Below the pieces are notes generated by a model, which was given only the letters and a program-made list of their open reading frames with translations, ran no database searches and was not told the origin of the DNA. A program made the position numbers and the translations under genes. Positions 46,149-53,882 of a stretch of 53,882 bases of DNA are shown here, in pieces; the stretch's first letter is position 1; every line of letters starts with the position of its first letter. Source of the DNA: Gammaproteobacteria bacterium (lineage in GTDB: Bacteria; Gemmatimonadota; Gemmatimonadetes; Longimicrobiales; Gaopeijiaceae); assembly GCA_009840525.1 (NCBI GenBank), contig VXNP01000143.1, positions 1-53,882 on the forward strand, read 5' to 3'.

Positions 46149-47383
46149 TGCGCCGGGTCTGGATGGTGCGCCGGCGCTCGGTTTCGACGATGCGTCGAGC
46201 CTCGGTTTCGATGATGCGCGCGGGCGCCTGGATGGCACTCGGGGCGCTCTGGACTCTCGGCTGCCGGGAAGCCACGTCGCCGTTCGTGTCGGTGGATCGT
46301 CCGTCCATTGAAGTGACGGGGCCACTCCAGCTCACCTTCTCGGCGCTCGACGAGCGGACGCCGGTCTGGCTGGGGTCCGACTCGCTCGCCTACGCGGCCG
46401 AGGGCGTTGCGCCATTTGCGCAGAGCCCGGGCGTTCTGATGAAGATTGCCGCCACCGGGGGGGCCGCTGAGCCGCTGCTCCCGGCGTTCCAGTTTCCCGG
46501 CGGTGCATCCCACTGGCTCGCCAGCCCGGCACCCTCACCCGATGGAGTCCGGGCGGCCTACGTGGAGATGTGGGCAGTGGCCGACGAAGATCTCTGTCCG
46601 GCGGCCGTCGTCGTTTGCGATCCGTCCGGCGCGCCGCGGGTCGCCGCCCGCCTGGCCGAGATCCGGCTTCATCTCATGGACCTGGAAGGAGGAGGTTCGC
46701 CGGCCCCCGGACGCTCGCTCGTCGTATCGCTCGAGGGGCGGGAGTTCGTACCACTGCAGGGCGACCCTTTCCTGCCCGGCTACTTCCGCATCCGCTACTA
46801 CCCCTTCCAACGCCTCTTCCACGAGGAGAATCCGCCCCTCTTCCGCCCCAGTTGGGATCCGGGCGGGACTCGTGTCGCGTTCAGCGACGGGCTCCAGGTG
46901 CTGCTTTGGGACCTCGCATCTTCCCACGCGGAAGCGGTGTCCGGCACGGACGGCGGCGTGACTCCCGCCTGGTCGCCGAATGGCGAGTGGATCGCGTTCA
47001 CAAGGCTGGTACGGGGAGACTCGGCTGCCGCGAGCTGCACCCATTCCGGGTTTCTGGGGCCGGTCTGCCGGCAGGAGCGGGTGGACTACGAGGTGGCGGA
47101 CCGGAGGATCGCGCTGGTGCGGCCGGATGGTTCGGAAACCCGCGAACTGGGCCGGGGGGAGGAGCCCGCCTGGACGCCCGACGCGGGCCGACTCGTCTTC
47201 CGGCGGGACGGACGCCTGTGGACCGTGCCGGTGGAAGGGGCGGCGGCGACTCCGATTCCCGACACCGAACGAGGCCGCGAGCCCGCGGTTTCGCCCGATG
47301 GAAGCCGGCTGGCGTATGTCCGGTTGCTGAGCGGCGGAAAGCACGATCTCTGGGTCGTCCCGTTCGAGGAAGGAGGATCGTGA
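46145..47383 (+). CDS. TolB-like WD40/beta-propeller lipoprotein
   Basis: 412 residues. An unusual leader of degenerate octapeptide repeats (MRRVWMVR, RRSVSTMR, RASVSMMR) precedes a lipoprotein signal (MALGALWTLGC, Cys40). The mature part has PD40/TolB propeller blades: PAWSPNGEWIAFTR, PAWTPDAGRLVFRR and PAVSPDGSRLAYVR. It starts inside the receptor gene's stop and ends overlapping the next gene (GTGA), so the three are surely co-translated. The true start may be the inner ATG just before the signal peptide. Likely a periplasm-facing partner of the receptor (inference). Confidence 0.82.
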   Translation: MMRRVWMVRRRSVSTMRRASVSMMRAGAWMALGALWTLGCREATSPFVSVDRPSIEVTGPLQLTFSALDERTPVWLGSDSLAYAAEGVAPFAQSPGVLMKIAATGGAAEPLLPAFQFPGGASHWLASPAPSPDGVRAAYVEMWAVADEDLCPAAVVVCDPSGAPRVAARLAEIRLHLMDLEGGGSPAPGRSLVVSLEGREFVPLQGDPFLPGYFRIRYYPFQRLFHEENPPLFRPSWDPGGTRVAFSDGLQVLLWDLASSHAEAVSGTDGGVTPAWSPNGEWIAFTRLVRGDSAAASCTHSGFLGPVCRQERVDYEVADRRIALVRPDGSETRELGRGEEPAWTPDAGRLVFRRDGRLWTVPVEGAAATPIPDTERGREPAVSPDGSRLAYVRLLSGGKHDLWVVPFEEGGS

Positions 47384-48576
47384 ACGCCGGCTGGAGAGGG
47401 AGGATGGTGAACGCCGGTTGGCGGGGGATCGTGATCGGCGGACTGTGCGCGGACGGCGGGGGGATCGTGGGGCTCGGGCTCGGAGCCGCGACGGGTGGCG
47501 GACTCGCGCTGATGCTGGTGATCGCCCTCGCAGGCTGCGGCGACCCGGTCGTGATTCTCGGAGACGCGCCAGGCGTCATGCGGGTCGTGGCCGGGAAGCC
47601 GGAGGACCTCGAGCCCGCGGAACGGGTGCCTGCCACCGACTTCGAGCTGTCTTCGCCGCGCGGACTGGCGCTGGGACCGGACGGGACGCTCTATATCGCC
47701 GACCGCCGGGCGGCCCGCATCCTCGCCGTGCGTGCCAACGGCGATGTCGCCGTGGTGGCGGATCAGAGCGGGTGCTCGGGTCCCGCCTGCATGCGCCGTC
47801 CCGAAGGCCTCGCGCTCGCCCGGGACGGCACGCTGCTGGTGGCGGACGGCCGGGCCGGAAGGGTCTTCCGGGTGACCCCGGGGCAGGCTGGCGATGAGGC
47901 GGTTGCCGTTCTGGCCGGCGACCCGGAAGGCGTGCCTCCGGCAAGCGGCCTTCAGGCCACCAAGGCCCGCTTCGGCGAGCCCGCGGGCGTGGCCGTATCC
48001 GGGACGGGCGACGTGTTCGTGAGCGACTGGCCCGAGCACCGCGTGTGGCGCATCGCCCGGGACGGCACTCTTTCCCCGGCCGCGGGCAGCGGACGAGCGG
48101 GCAGCTCCGGTGACGTCGGACCGGCGACCGAGGCTCGCATGCGCGCGCCCCGCGGGCTGGCGGTCGCGGATGGGCGGCTCTACATCGCCGACGCCGCAGA
48201 CCAGCGCGTCCGCGTGGTCGACCTGGGAACGGGCATCATCCACCCGGTAGCTGGCTCCGGGACACAGGGGTTCGCGGGCGATGGCGGACCGGCCCTCCGG
48301 GCGAGGCTTGCCTTCCCCGAGGCCGTCGTGGCGGTCGATGGCGGTGCGACGGTCTTCATCGCCGACCGCGGGAACCGCCGGGTGCGTGCCGTCGAAACCG
48401 CCACCGGAGTCATCCGCACGTTCGCCGGCAACGGCGCGTCCGACTACAATGGCTCCGGCCTGGAGGCGGGCGAGACCGCCCTGCCTGCTCCGGCGGGCCT
48501 TGCCTCCGACCTGGGCTTCCTCTTCATTGCCGACGACCAGCTCGACCTGGTGTGGCGAACCCCGATCCGGTTCTGA
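47380..48576 (+). CDS. NHL-repeat beta-propeller lipoprotein
   Basis: 398 residues. The leader holds a 27-base direct repeat (GTGAACGCCGG at 47380 and 47407), then a hydrophobic signal ending LVIALAGC. NHL blades follow: PRGLALGPDGTLYIADRRAARI, PEGLALARDGTLLVADGRAGRV, PAGVAVSGTGDVFVSDWPEHRV, PRGLAVADGRLYIADAADQRV and others. NHL propellers bind proteins or ligands or act as peptidyl lyases or lactonases. AGGAGG lies four bases before the GTG at 47380; GTG 47407 is an alternative. Confidence 0.85.
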   Translation: MNAGWRGRMVNAGWRGIVIGGLCADGGGIVGLGLGAATGGGLALMLVIALAGCGDPVVILGDAPGVMRVVAGKPEDLEPAERVPATDFELSSPRGLALGPDGTLYIADRRAARILAVRANGDVAVVADQSGCSGPACMRRPEGLALARDGTLLVADGRAGRVFRVTPGQAGDEAVAVLAGDPEGVPPASGLQATKARFGEPAGVAVSGTGDVFVSDWPEHRVWRIARDGTLSPAAGSGRAGSSGDVGPATEARMRAPRGLAVADGRLYIADAADQRVRVVDLGTGIIHPVAGSGTQGFAGDGGPALRARLAFPEAVVAVDGGATVFIADRGNRRVRAVETATGVIRTFAGNGASDYNGSGLEAGETALPAPAGLASDLGFLFIADDQLDLVWRTPIRF

Positions 48577-48622
48577 GCCTCGCCGCGGCTCGCCGGGAAG
48601 GAATCATCCTCGACATGCGCCG

Positions 48623-49870
48623 ATGGGTCGATACGTGAACCTTCCACCATCGCACACGCGCTCATCTGCCGCGGGATGCATCGTCCTCGCCTCCTTGTTC
48701 GTGGGACTCGCGACGGGATGCGCCCCGGGAGACGTCGTCCCCGCGCCCATCGTCCAGGACAGCGCCGGCGTGCAACTCGTGCGCCATGGACCCCTGGCCG
48801 ACTACGGCCGGCCTGTCTATCCGGCAGAGTACATCCTGACCATCGGGGACATGGAAGGGCCTCCCGAGATGCTCTTCGCGGAGGTGGCCGGGGTCGAGTT
48901 GCTGGACGACGGGACGGTCGCCGTCCTCGACCGGGATGCGGCCGAGATACGGCAGTTCTCGCCGGAAGGCTCCTTCCTTCGCCGCATCAGCCGCAGGGGC
49001 TCCGGACCGGGCGAGATCAGCGGCGATTTCACGGTCGGGCTGGTCGGCATCGGCGCAGGGCGCCTCCTGGTGCCCGACGCCATCAACCAGACCGTCACCA
49101 TCTTCGACCGCGAAGGCGGCCTTCTCGAATCGCACCCGTGGGACATCCTGCAGTCGTACATGCCCGAATGGAGGGCCGCGAGCGACACGACGCTGGCCGT
49201 GCACCTCTGGTCGGCAACCGCCCCCTGGCACGTCCTGGCGCACAGGTCCGTTACCGGCGCACTGCTCGACACCCTGGCTGTGTTCGCAGTCCGTCCGTCC
49301 TTCAACCCCGTGGACCAGCGCTTTCCGGTCTGGGCGGACATGCTCGTCTGGTCCGCGCGCGAGCCGGACCAGGCCGTAGCCGGCTGGATGTCCGAGCCCT
49401 GGGTCATCCTCTTCCGGGGGGGCACGCCCGTGCGCCGGATCTCATGGGAGCGCGACGAGGAACTGCTGACTGAGGAACAGCACGATATCCTCCTCGGCAT
49501 CATCGCCCGGAACATGGGTCCGGACGAGATCCCTCCGGACCTGCGCACCCAGGTGCGCCTGCCGGAACGGCTGCCGGCGATGGCGGACATTGAAGCGAGC
49601 GCGGAACTCGTCCTTGTCCAGCGCGTCCGGTCGGTGGAGAGGCTGGACCAGCGCATCACCTACGTCAACCGGGGACCGTCGGGCTTCGGTGGGCCGCTGT
49701 GGGACGTGTTCAGCTCTGCGGGCGACTACCTGGGCGTGCTGGACCTGGGCGCCCCGGCCGATGTCTTCGACATCCGGGGCGACACCATTCTGGGCGTGCG
49801 CGAGGACAGCCTCGGGGTTCAGCAGCCGTTCCTGGCCCGGATACCGGCCGAACTGCGGGAAGGGCGCTGA
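48623..49870 (+). CDS. Six-bladed beta-propeller lipoprotein
   Basis: 415 residues. Signal peptide with lipobox LATGC (Cys33). The body matches the 6-bladed-propeller group: VELLDDGTVAVLDRDAAEIRQF, then SFLRRISRRGSGPGE, a typical blade ending, and RLLVPDAINQTVTIFDREG. The last part (DVFSSAGDYLGVLDLGAP, then FDIRGDTILGV) forms further blades. It is 46 bases after the NHL gene and ends the plus-strand run. Role unknown; probably part of the same envelope assembly. Confidence 0.82.
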   Translation: MGRYVNLPPSHTRSSAAGCIVLASLFVGLATGCAPGDVVPAPIVQDSAGVQLVRHGPLADYGRPVYPAEYILTIGDMEGPPEMLFAEVAGVELLDDGTVAVLDRDAAEIRQFSPEGSFLRRISRRGSGPGEISGDFTVGLVGIGAGRLLVPDAINQTVTIFDREGGLLESHPWDILQSYMPEWRAASDTTLAVHLWSATAPWHVLAHRSVTGALLDTLAVFAVRPSFNPVDQRFPVWADMLVWSAREPDQAVAGWMSEPWVILFRGGTPVRRISWERDEELLTEEQHDILLGIIARNMGPDEIPPDLRTQVRLPERLPAMADIEASAELVLVQRVRSVERLDQRITYVNRGPSGFGGPLWDVFSSAGDYLGVLDLGAPADVFDIRGDTILGVREDSLGVQQPFLARIPAELREGR

Positions 49871-50257
49871 TCAGAGCAGCCGAATCGGTCCCGGATAACG
49901 CCCGATGACCGGATCGAGCGTTAGCAGCGTCAGCCCTTCGATCTGAGCCTGTGCCACCAGCATCCGGTCGAAGGGATCGCTGTTGATCGGGGGCAGGAGG
50001 TCCGCCGCCACGGCGTGGGAGCCGGAGACAGGCAGCTCCGTGTACCCGTTCTCGAGCAGACCCCGTCGCAGCAGGCGCGGCTCGACGCGGTAGTCCTCGC
50101 GTCCCAGCCCGTTCTTGATCGTGACCTCCCAGAGGGATGCGGCGCTGAACGCGAGTTCCGCATCGGGATCCTCCAGAATCGTGCGCGCGACGCTCGGAAG
50201 CCGCTCCGGCATGCCCGCGGCATAGAGCAGAAGGTGGGTGTCGAGAAGAAACGTCAT
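49871..50257 (-). CDS. vapC: PIN-domain toxin (VapC family)
   Basis: 128 residues. PIN nuclease fold with acidic active-site residues Asp6 (LLDTH), Glu44 (SLWEVTIKNGLG), Asp94/Asp97 (SDPFDRMLVAQA) and Asp115 (LTLDPVI). VapC toxins cut tRNA or rRNA. The ATG overlaps the antitoxin stop (ATGA). It abuts the propeller gene on the opposite strand with no gap. Confidence 0.93.
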   Translation of the reverse strand: MTFLLDTHLLLYAAGMPERLPSVARTILEDPDAELAFSAASLWEVTIKNGLGREDYRVEPRLLRRGLLENGYTELPVSGSHAVAADLLPPINSDPFDRMLVAQAQIEGLTLLTLDPVIGRYPGPIRLL

Positions 50258-50499
50258 GATCTGTCCTCGAACGATGCCTCGATCTGCTTCCGGCCCATGC
50301 GGTCGAAATCGGGTGGAAGCGTGACGTGTCCCGCGAGAAAGCCCAGACGCCGTGTCGCGCCGTCCTCGTCGTCCTCCACCGCGGTGACCTTGACCAGCGG
50401 CTTGCCCGCGCGGGCGATGATGAACGGCTCTCCCTCGACGGCCTCCCGTACCAGGCGCGAGAGGTGCGTCTTGGCCTCGTGCATGTTGTAGGTGCGCAT
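50254..50499 (-). CDS. Phd/YefM-family antitoxin of the VapC pair
   Basis: 81 residues. The Phd/YefM DNA-binding start is clear (MRTYNMHEAKTHLSRLVREA, then GEPFIIARAGKPLVKVTAV), and a toxin-binding tail follows (DFDRMGRKQIEASFED). GGAG lies eight bases before the ATG at 50499. A palindromic operator lies just upstream at 50525-50545. Confidence 0.93.
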   Translation of the reverse strand: MRTYNMHEAKTHLSRLVREAVEGEPFIIARAGKPLVKVTAVEDDEDGATRRLGFLAGHVTLPPDFDRMGRKQIEASFEDRS

Positions 50500-50524
50500 G
50501 ACGATGGCTCCCTGAAGGGGATGA

Positions 50525-50545
50525 ACTTAGGTCACTAAACTAAGT
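50525..50545. promoter_or_regulatory. Inverted repeat ACTTAG-N9-CTAAGT upstream of the vap antitoxin
   Basis: Perfect 6-base arms with a 9-base spacer, 26 bases ahead of the antitoxin start, in an AT-richer patch. This is where an autoregulatory operator for a Phd-type antitoxin is expected. Confidence 0.6.
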
Positions 50546-50554
50546 CCGATCCCT

Positions 50555-51274
50555 CTATCGCGCCAGCGGCGATGCCCCCGGATTGCGGATGACGTCGATG
50601 ATCTGCGCCAGAATGGACAAGGCGATTTCCGCGGGGGTGCGGGCGCCGATTGAGAGCCCGACGGGGCTGTGGATTCGGTCTACCGCCTCTGCGCTGAACC
50701 CGGCCTCGATGAGGCGTTGCCGGCGAGTCCGGCGGGTCTTGCGCCCCCCGAGCGCGCCGATGTAGAACGCGTCGCTTCCGAGGGCCGCGGTGAGGGCCGG
50801 GTCGTCGATCTTCGGGTCGTGGGCGAGCACCACCAGCGCGCTGCGCGCATCCAATCCGATCCGCTCGAGCGCCTGGTCCGGCCACGCCCGCACGAGCTCC
50901 GCGCCCGGGAAGCGTTCGGGGGTGGCGAACCCCTCGCGCGGGTCGATGATGGTGGCTGGAAGGCCGACCTCGGAGGAGGTGCGCGCCAGCACCTGGGCGA
51001 TGTGCACGGCGCCCACCACCAGCAGCCTGCGTGGCACCGTGTAGGGCCGGAGGAGGACCGGGCCGTCGGCGGTCTCGGCCACCTGGGCTTCCTCGGCGCG
51101 CAGGGCCGCGTAGACCTGATCGGCCGAGACCCCCGCGATGGTTCGCGGTTCGCGCGCTCCGGCAGGCCCGATTTCCACCAGCTCCTGGGCGCCGTCGCTC
51201 AGCCGGGTCGCGAGGACGACGCTTCGCCCCGACCGCTGTGCTTCGAGAAGAGTGTCGAGGAGGGCGGGTCGCAC
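50555..51274 (-). CDS. XdhC C-terminal (Rossmann) protein
   Basis: 239 residues. After a short N-terminal segment (LLDTLLEAQRSGRSVVLATRL), the XdhC Rossmann domain has RRLLVVGAVHIAQVLA, TIIDPREGFATPERFPGA, ALVVLAHDPKIDDPAL and YIGALGGRKTRRTRRQRL, ending with GLSIGARTPAEIALSILAQI. XdhC proteins bind the molybdenum cofactor and assist its sulfuration before insertion into xanthine-dehydrogenase-type enzymes. The partner CoxI domain is the preceding gene in the same frame, split by one TGA. It is the expected maturation factor for the form II hydroxylase upstream. Confidence 0.92.
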   Translation of the reverse strand: MRPALLDTLLEAQRSGRSVVLATRLSDGAQELVEIGPAGAREPRTIAGVSADQVYAALRAEEAQVAETADGPVLLRPYTVPRRLLVVGAVHIAQVLARTSSEVGLPATIIDPREGFATPERFPGAELVRAWPDQALERIGLDARSALVVLAHDPKIDDPALTAALGSDAFYIGALGGRKTRRTRRQRLIEAGFSAEAVDRIHSPVGLSIGARTPAEIALSILAQIIDVIRNPGASPLAR

Positions 51275-51277
51275 GGA

Positions 51278-51619
51278 TCAGCGCACCGCTTCGACGTATA
51301 TCTCCACCTCTCCCCCGCAGGCGAGCCCGACTTCCCACGCCATCTCGTTGGTGACGCCGAACTTGAGCCGCTGCGGATCGCCCGACTCCATGACTTCCAT
51401 GGCGGCATGAATGACCGCCGATTCCACGCATCCGCCGGAGACGGACCCGGTGAAGTCCCCGCCCTCGGCCACCGCCATGTGGCTGCCCGCGCGCCGCGGG
51501 GCCGAACCCCAGGTGCGCGTGACCGTCGCCAGCGCCACGCGGCGCCCCTCGCCAAGCCAGTTGGCGGCCTGCTCGAGGACCGGATCCGCGCTCGTGTGCC
51601 CTGCTGCAGTTGGTGTCAT
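51278..51619 (-). CDS. XdhC/CoxI N-terminal domain protein
   Basis: 113 residues. The CoxI domain is clear: ANWLGEGRRVALATVTRTWGSAPRRAGSHMAV is its core (key residues GSAPR), then GSVSGGCVESAVIHAA and LACGGEVEIYVE. In full-length XdhC this domain is fused to the Rossmann part. Here the ORF ends in TGA and the C-terminal protein restarts at GTG one codon later in the same frame. Such splits exist as separate genes in other bacteria. ATG 51619 fits the domain; ATG 51679 adds an unlikely basic leader. Confidence 0.88.
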   Translation of the reverse strand: MTPTAAGHTSADPVLEQAANWLGEGRRVALATVTRTWGSAPRRAGSHMAVAEGGDFTGSVSGGCVESAVIHAAMEVMESGDPQRLKFGVTNEMAWEVGLACGGEVEIYVEAVR

Positions 51620-51724
51620 GACCCCAAGTTGCCCCGACCGCCTGCCCGCGCGCAACGTTTTCCTGCTCTGTGCTATCATATTTTCGGGCTACCTCGATTT
51701 CACATCCACAAGACCGAAAAACAC

Positions 51725-52726
51725 ATGACCACCTCGACCAGACACGACATCGCCGCCATCCAGGAAAAGATCCGGGAGGAGAGCGCCTTCGTGGATCGCC
51801 TGCTGGACGAAGTCGGGCGCGTGATCGTCGGCCAGCGCTACATGGTGGAGCGCCTGCTGATCGGCCTGCTCTCCGACGGGCACGTGCTGCTGGAGGGTGT
51901 CCCCGGGCTCGCCAAGACGCTGACCGTGCGCACGCTCGCGGCAGCCATCCGAACCTCCTTCCAGCGCATCCAGTTCACGCCCGACCTGCTGCCCGCGGAT
52001 CTCATCGGGACCCTCGTCTTCGACCCGAAGGAGTCGGACTTCAAGACCCGCAAGGGCCCCATCTTCGCCAACGTCATCCTCGCCGACGAAATCAACCGCT
52101 CCCCGGCCAAGGTCCAGGCCGCGCTGCTCGAGGCGATGCAGGAGCACACCGTCACCATAGGGCAAAACACCTTCCCGCTCGAAGATCCCTTCCTGGTGCT
52201 CGCGACCCAGAATCCGATCGAGCAGGAGGGCACCTATCCTCTTCCCGAGGCCCAGGTGGACCGCTTCATGCTGAAGCTGGCCGTGGGCTATCCCGACAAG
52301 GATGAAGAGCTCGAGATCATGCGGCGCATGGCGACGGGGCCCACGCGCGACGTGACGCCGGTGGTGAGCCCGGACGAGATCCTGCGGGCGCGCGACGCGG
52401 TGGAGATGGTGTACATGGACCCCCAGATCGAGCGCTACATCGTCGACCTGGTGTTCGCGACCCGCGATCCTGCCGCGTACGGATTGGACGACCTGGTTCA
52501 ACTCATCGCCTACGGGGGTTCGCCCCGCGCAAGCATCTGCCTGGCGAAGACGGCGCGGGCGCACGCGTTCCTGCGCCGGCGCGGCTACGTGACCCCAGAG
52601 GACGTGCGTTCGGTGGGGATGGACGTGCTCCGCCACCGGGTGCTGGTCACCTACGAGGCGGAGGCCGAGGAGGTCACCCCGGAGGACGTGGTGACCCGCG
52701 TTCTGGACAACATCGAGGTGCCGTGA
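51725..52726 (+). CDS. MoxR family AAA+ ATPase
   Basis: 333 residues. MoxR proper: GRVIVGQRYMVERLLIGLL, Walker A GVPGLAKT (58-65), Walker B ANVILADEINRSPAKVQAAL with the Glu of the DE pair, sensor ATQNPIEQEGTYPLPEAQ and a lid domain. MoxR ATPases act as chaperones with VWA/DUF58 proteins in envelope-stress or enzyme-activation clusters. It is distinct from the CoxD-type protein upstream. DUF58 follows after four bases. Confidence 0.95.
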   Translation: MTTSTRHDIAAIQEKIREESAFVDRLLDEVGRVIVGQRYMVERLLIGLLSDGHVLLEGVPGLAKTLTVRTLAAAIRTSFQRIQFTPDLLPADLIGTLVFDPKESDFKTRKGPIFANVILADEINRSPAKVQAALLEAMQEHTVTIGQNTFPLEDPFLVLATQNPIEQEGTYPLPEAQVDRFMLKLAVGYPDKDEELEIMRRMATGPTRDVTPVVSPDEILRARDAVEMVYMDPQIERYIVDLVFATRDPAAYGLDDLVQLIAYGGSPRASICLAKTARAHAFLRRRGYVTPEDVRSVGMDVLRHRVLVTYEAEAEEVTPEDVVTRVLDNIEVP

Positions 52727-52730
52727 CGGA

Positions 52731-53606
52731 ATGATCGCGAGCGAAATCCTCCGCAAGGTCCGGCGCATCGAGATCACCACGCGGGGTCTCGTGAACGAGG
52801 TCTTCTCGGGTGAATACCACTCCGTCTTTCAGGGACGGGGGATGAATTTCGCGGAGGTGCGCGAGTATCAGTACGGGGACGACATTCGCAGCATCGACTG
52901 GAATGTGACGGCGCGCACCGGCACCCCGTTCGTGAAGGTGTTCGAGGAGGAGCGCGAACTCACCGTCATGCTGGTGGTGGACGTGAGCGCGTCCGGCAAC
53001 TTCGGGACGCGGATGCGCATGAAGGGCGATGTGGCGGTGGAGATCTGCGCCCTGCTGGCCTTCAGCGCGATCAAGAACAACGACAAGGTCGGGCTGATTC
53101 TCTTCAGCGACCGGATCGAGAAGTTCGTGCCCCCGCGCAAGGGGCGCCGGCATGTGCTGCGGGTCCTGCGCGAGCTTCTGTACCACCGGCCGGACCGGAG
53201 CGGAACCGACATCCGCATGGCACTCGAGTACCTCACGCGCGTGACCCGGCGGCGGGCGGTGGTGTTCCTGGTGTCGGACTTTCTGGCGGGCGGGTTCGGG
53301 CGCGCGCTCAACATTGCCGGCCGGCGCCACGACACCATCGCGGTGCGGGTGCGCGACCGGCGCGAAACGGAACTGCCTCCGATCGGCCTGGTGGAGTTCG
53401 AGGACGCCGAGACGGGCGAGCGATTCGTGGTGAACACCTCCGACCGGAGCTTCCGGGAGGCCTTCGGGCGCGACCGGGCCGCGGTCGAGGAGGAGCTCGA
53501 GCGGACGCTTCGCCACGGCAAGGTGGATCTGATCGACATCCGCGCGGACCGGCCCTACGTGCGCCCGCTGATGCGCTTCTTCAAGGAGCGGGAGCGGCGG
53601 CGATGA
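52731..53606 (+). CDS. DUF58 domain protein
   Basis: 291 residues. DUF58/VWA-like protein: EYHSVFQGRGMNFAEVREYQ, DDIRSIDWNVTARTG (residues 50-64), LVVDVSASGNFGT with a MIDAS-like DVSAS, and the late VVFLVSDFLAGGFG. It is the usual partner of MoxR, forming a MoxR-DUF58 pair upstream of VWA/BatA-type genes. The ATG at 52731 follows the MoxR stop closely. Confidence 0.95.
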   Translation: MIASEILRKVRRIEITTRGLVNEVFSGEYHSVFQGRGMNFAEVREYQYGDDIRSIDWNVTARTGTPFVKVFEEERELTVMLVVDVSASGNFGTRMRMKGDVAVEICALLAFSAIKNNDKVGLILFSDRIEKFVPPRKGRRHVLRVLRELLYHRPDRSGTDIRMALEYLTRVTRRRAVVFLVSDFLAGGFGRALNIAGRRHDTIAVRVRDRRETELPPIGLVEFEDAETGERFVVNTSDRSFREAFGRDRAAVEEELERTLRHGKVDLIDIRADRPYVRPLMRFFKERERRR

Positions 53607-53640
53607 GGAGGGGATGGGCGAGGCCGGGCGCGGCGAGAAG

Positions 53641-53656
53641 CGTTTCAGCTGAAACG
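53641..53656. repeat. 16-base perfect palindrome after DUF58
   Basis: CGTTTCAGCTGAAACG is a perfect palindrome 35 bases after the DUF58 stop, in a gap before the next start. It could be an operator or weak hairpin; its role is unknown. Confidence 0.5.
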
Positions 53657-53673
53657 TGGACTCGGGCTCGGTG

Positions 53674-53814
53674 ATGTCGATTCGGGCGAGGCGGGGCGCC
53701 GCGATGACGCCTTGGGACCGATGGGCCGGTGGGGCGCGGATTGCCTGTCGTGCCGCGCTGATGGCGCTCCTTGCCGCCGGCGCGCCCCCCCCCGCCGCCG
53801 CCCGGGGGGTTTAA
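53674..53814 (+). pseudogene. Start of an exported protein, broken at the sequence end
   Basis: ATG 53674 opens a signal-peptide-like frame (RIACRAALMALLAAGAPPP, then AAARG) that stops at TAA 53812-53814, at the point where GC-rich sequence gives way to an AT-rich tail. In MoxR-DUF58 clusters an exported protein often comes next, so this is probably the 5' end of such a gene whose continuation is lost or corrupted. The frame crosses a run of nine C and one of six G. Confidence 0.45.
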
Positions 53815-53882
53815 AACAAAAACAAATGACACGTCCCACCAAATTTAGAGTATATATCTACGAGGGCGGCTGATAAATAAAA

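Noticed and set aside
50555-51619. TGA recoded as an amino acid, given two same-frame neighbours split by TGA (DUF1326/DUF2182 and XdhC)
   Set aside because: TGA ends many genes in the window with clean overlaps (ATGA, GTGA), and no SECIS-like structure or Trp-like conservation is apparent at these sites.

Overview
This window is high-GC, gene-dense bacterial DNA with a strong Gram-negative signature. It carries TonB-dependent receptors, outer-membrane barrels ending in aromatic residues, many lipoprotein signal peptides, a PQQ dehydrogenase with a c-type heme, and large BNR/VPS10-type and beta-propeller proteins. That mix, together with DUF4159, DUF1028, FG-GAP and MoxR/DUF58 genes, fits a free-living or host-associated Gemmatimonadota-like organism. 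The taxonomic call is inference from gene content; there is no rRNA or tRNA in the window.

Layout. 1-4.1 kb (minus): DUF2182 membrane protein (cut by the window edge) with DUF1326, a Tat-exported asparaginase and an amidase. 4.2-8.9 kb (plus): a polysaccharide-deacetylase lipoprotein and two paralogous Ig-like-repeat lipoproteins. 9.1-10.3 kb (minus): a sirtuin coupled to a VTT-type membrane protein. 10.4-14.2 kb (plus): a small cytochrome c and a large TonB receptor. 14.2-16.5 kb: an array of degenerate repeats ahead of a DUF222-HNH gene, the clearest mobile-looking segment. 16.6-25.2 kb (minus): VPS10-like exoprotein, PQQ dehydrogenase, DUF4159, TPR protein and a one-TM protein. 25.3-29.3 kb: an ICMT-type methyltransferase, two regulators (one apparently truncated), an ankyrin lipoprotein with a decayed extra repeat, and an orphan RelB/DinJ antitoxin. 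29.4-33.3 kb: an outer-membrane barrel, an MpaB-type oxygenase and a DUF1028 hydrolase.

33.5-49.9 kb is a 14-gene co-directional plus-strand run built on a form II molybdenum hydroxylase (coxS-coxL-coxM-coxD, later coxE). The cox set is interrupted by two small envelope proteins, a mazEF pair and an FG-GAP lipoprotein. After coxE comes a TonB receptor tightly coupled to three beta-propeller lipoproteins. 49.9-51.6 kb (minus): a vapBC pair and a two-gene XdhC, the maturation factor expected for the hydroxylase. 51.7-53.6 kb (plus): MoxR and DUF58, the start of a MoxR/VWA cluster that is lost at a low-quality-looking AT-rich end.

The most interesting regions are the split cox cluster physically joined to a receptor/propeller operon, the repeat array before the DUF222-HNH gene, a repeated operator-like element around the 26-27.8 kb regulators, and several likely frameshifts or truncations.
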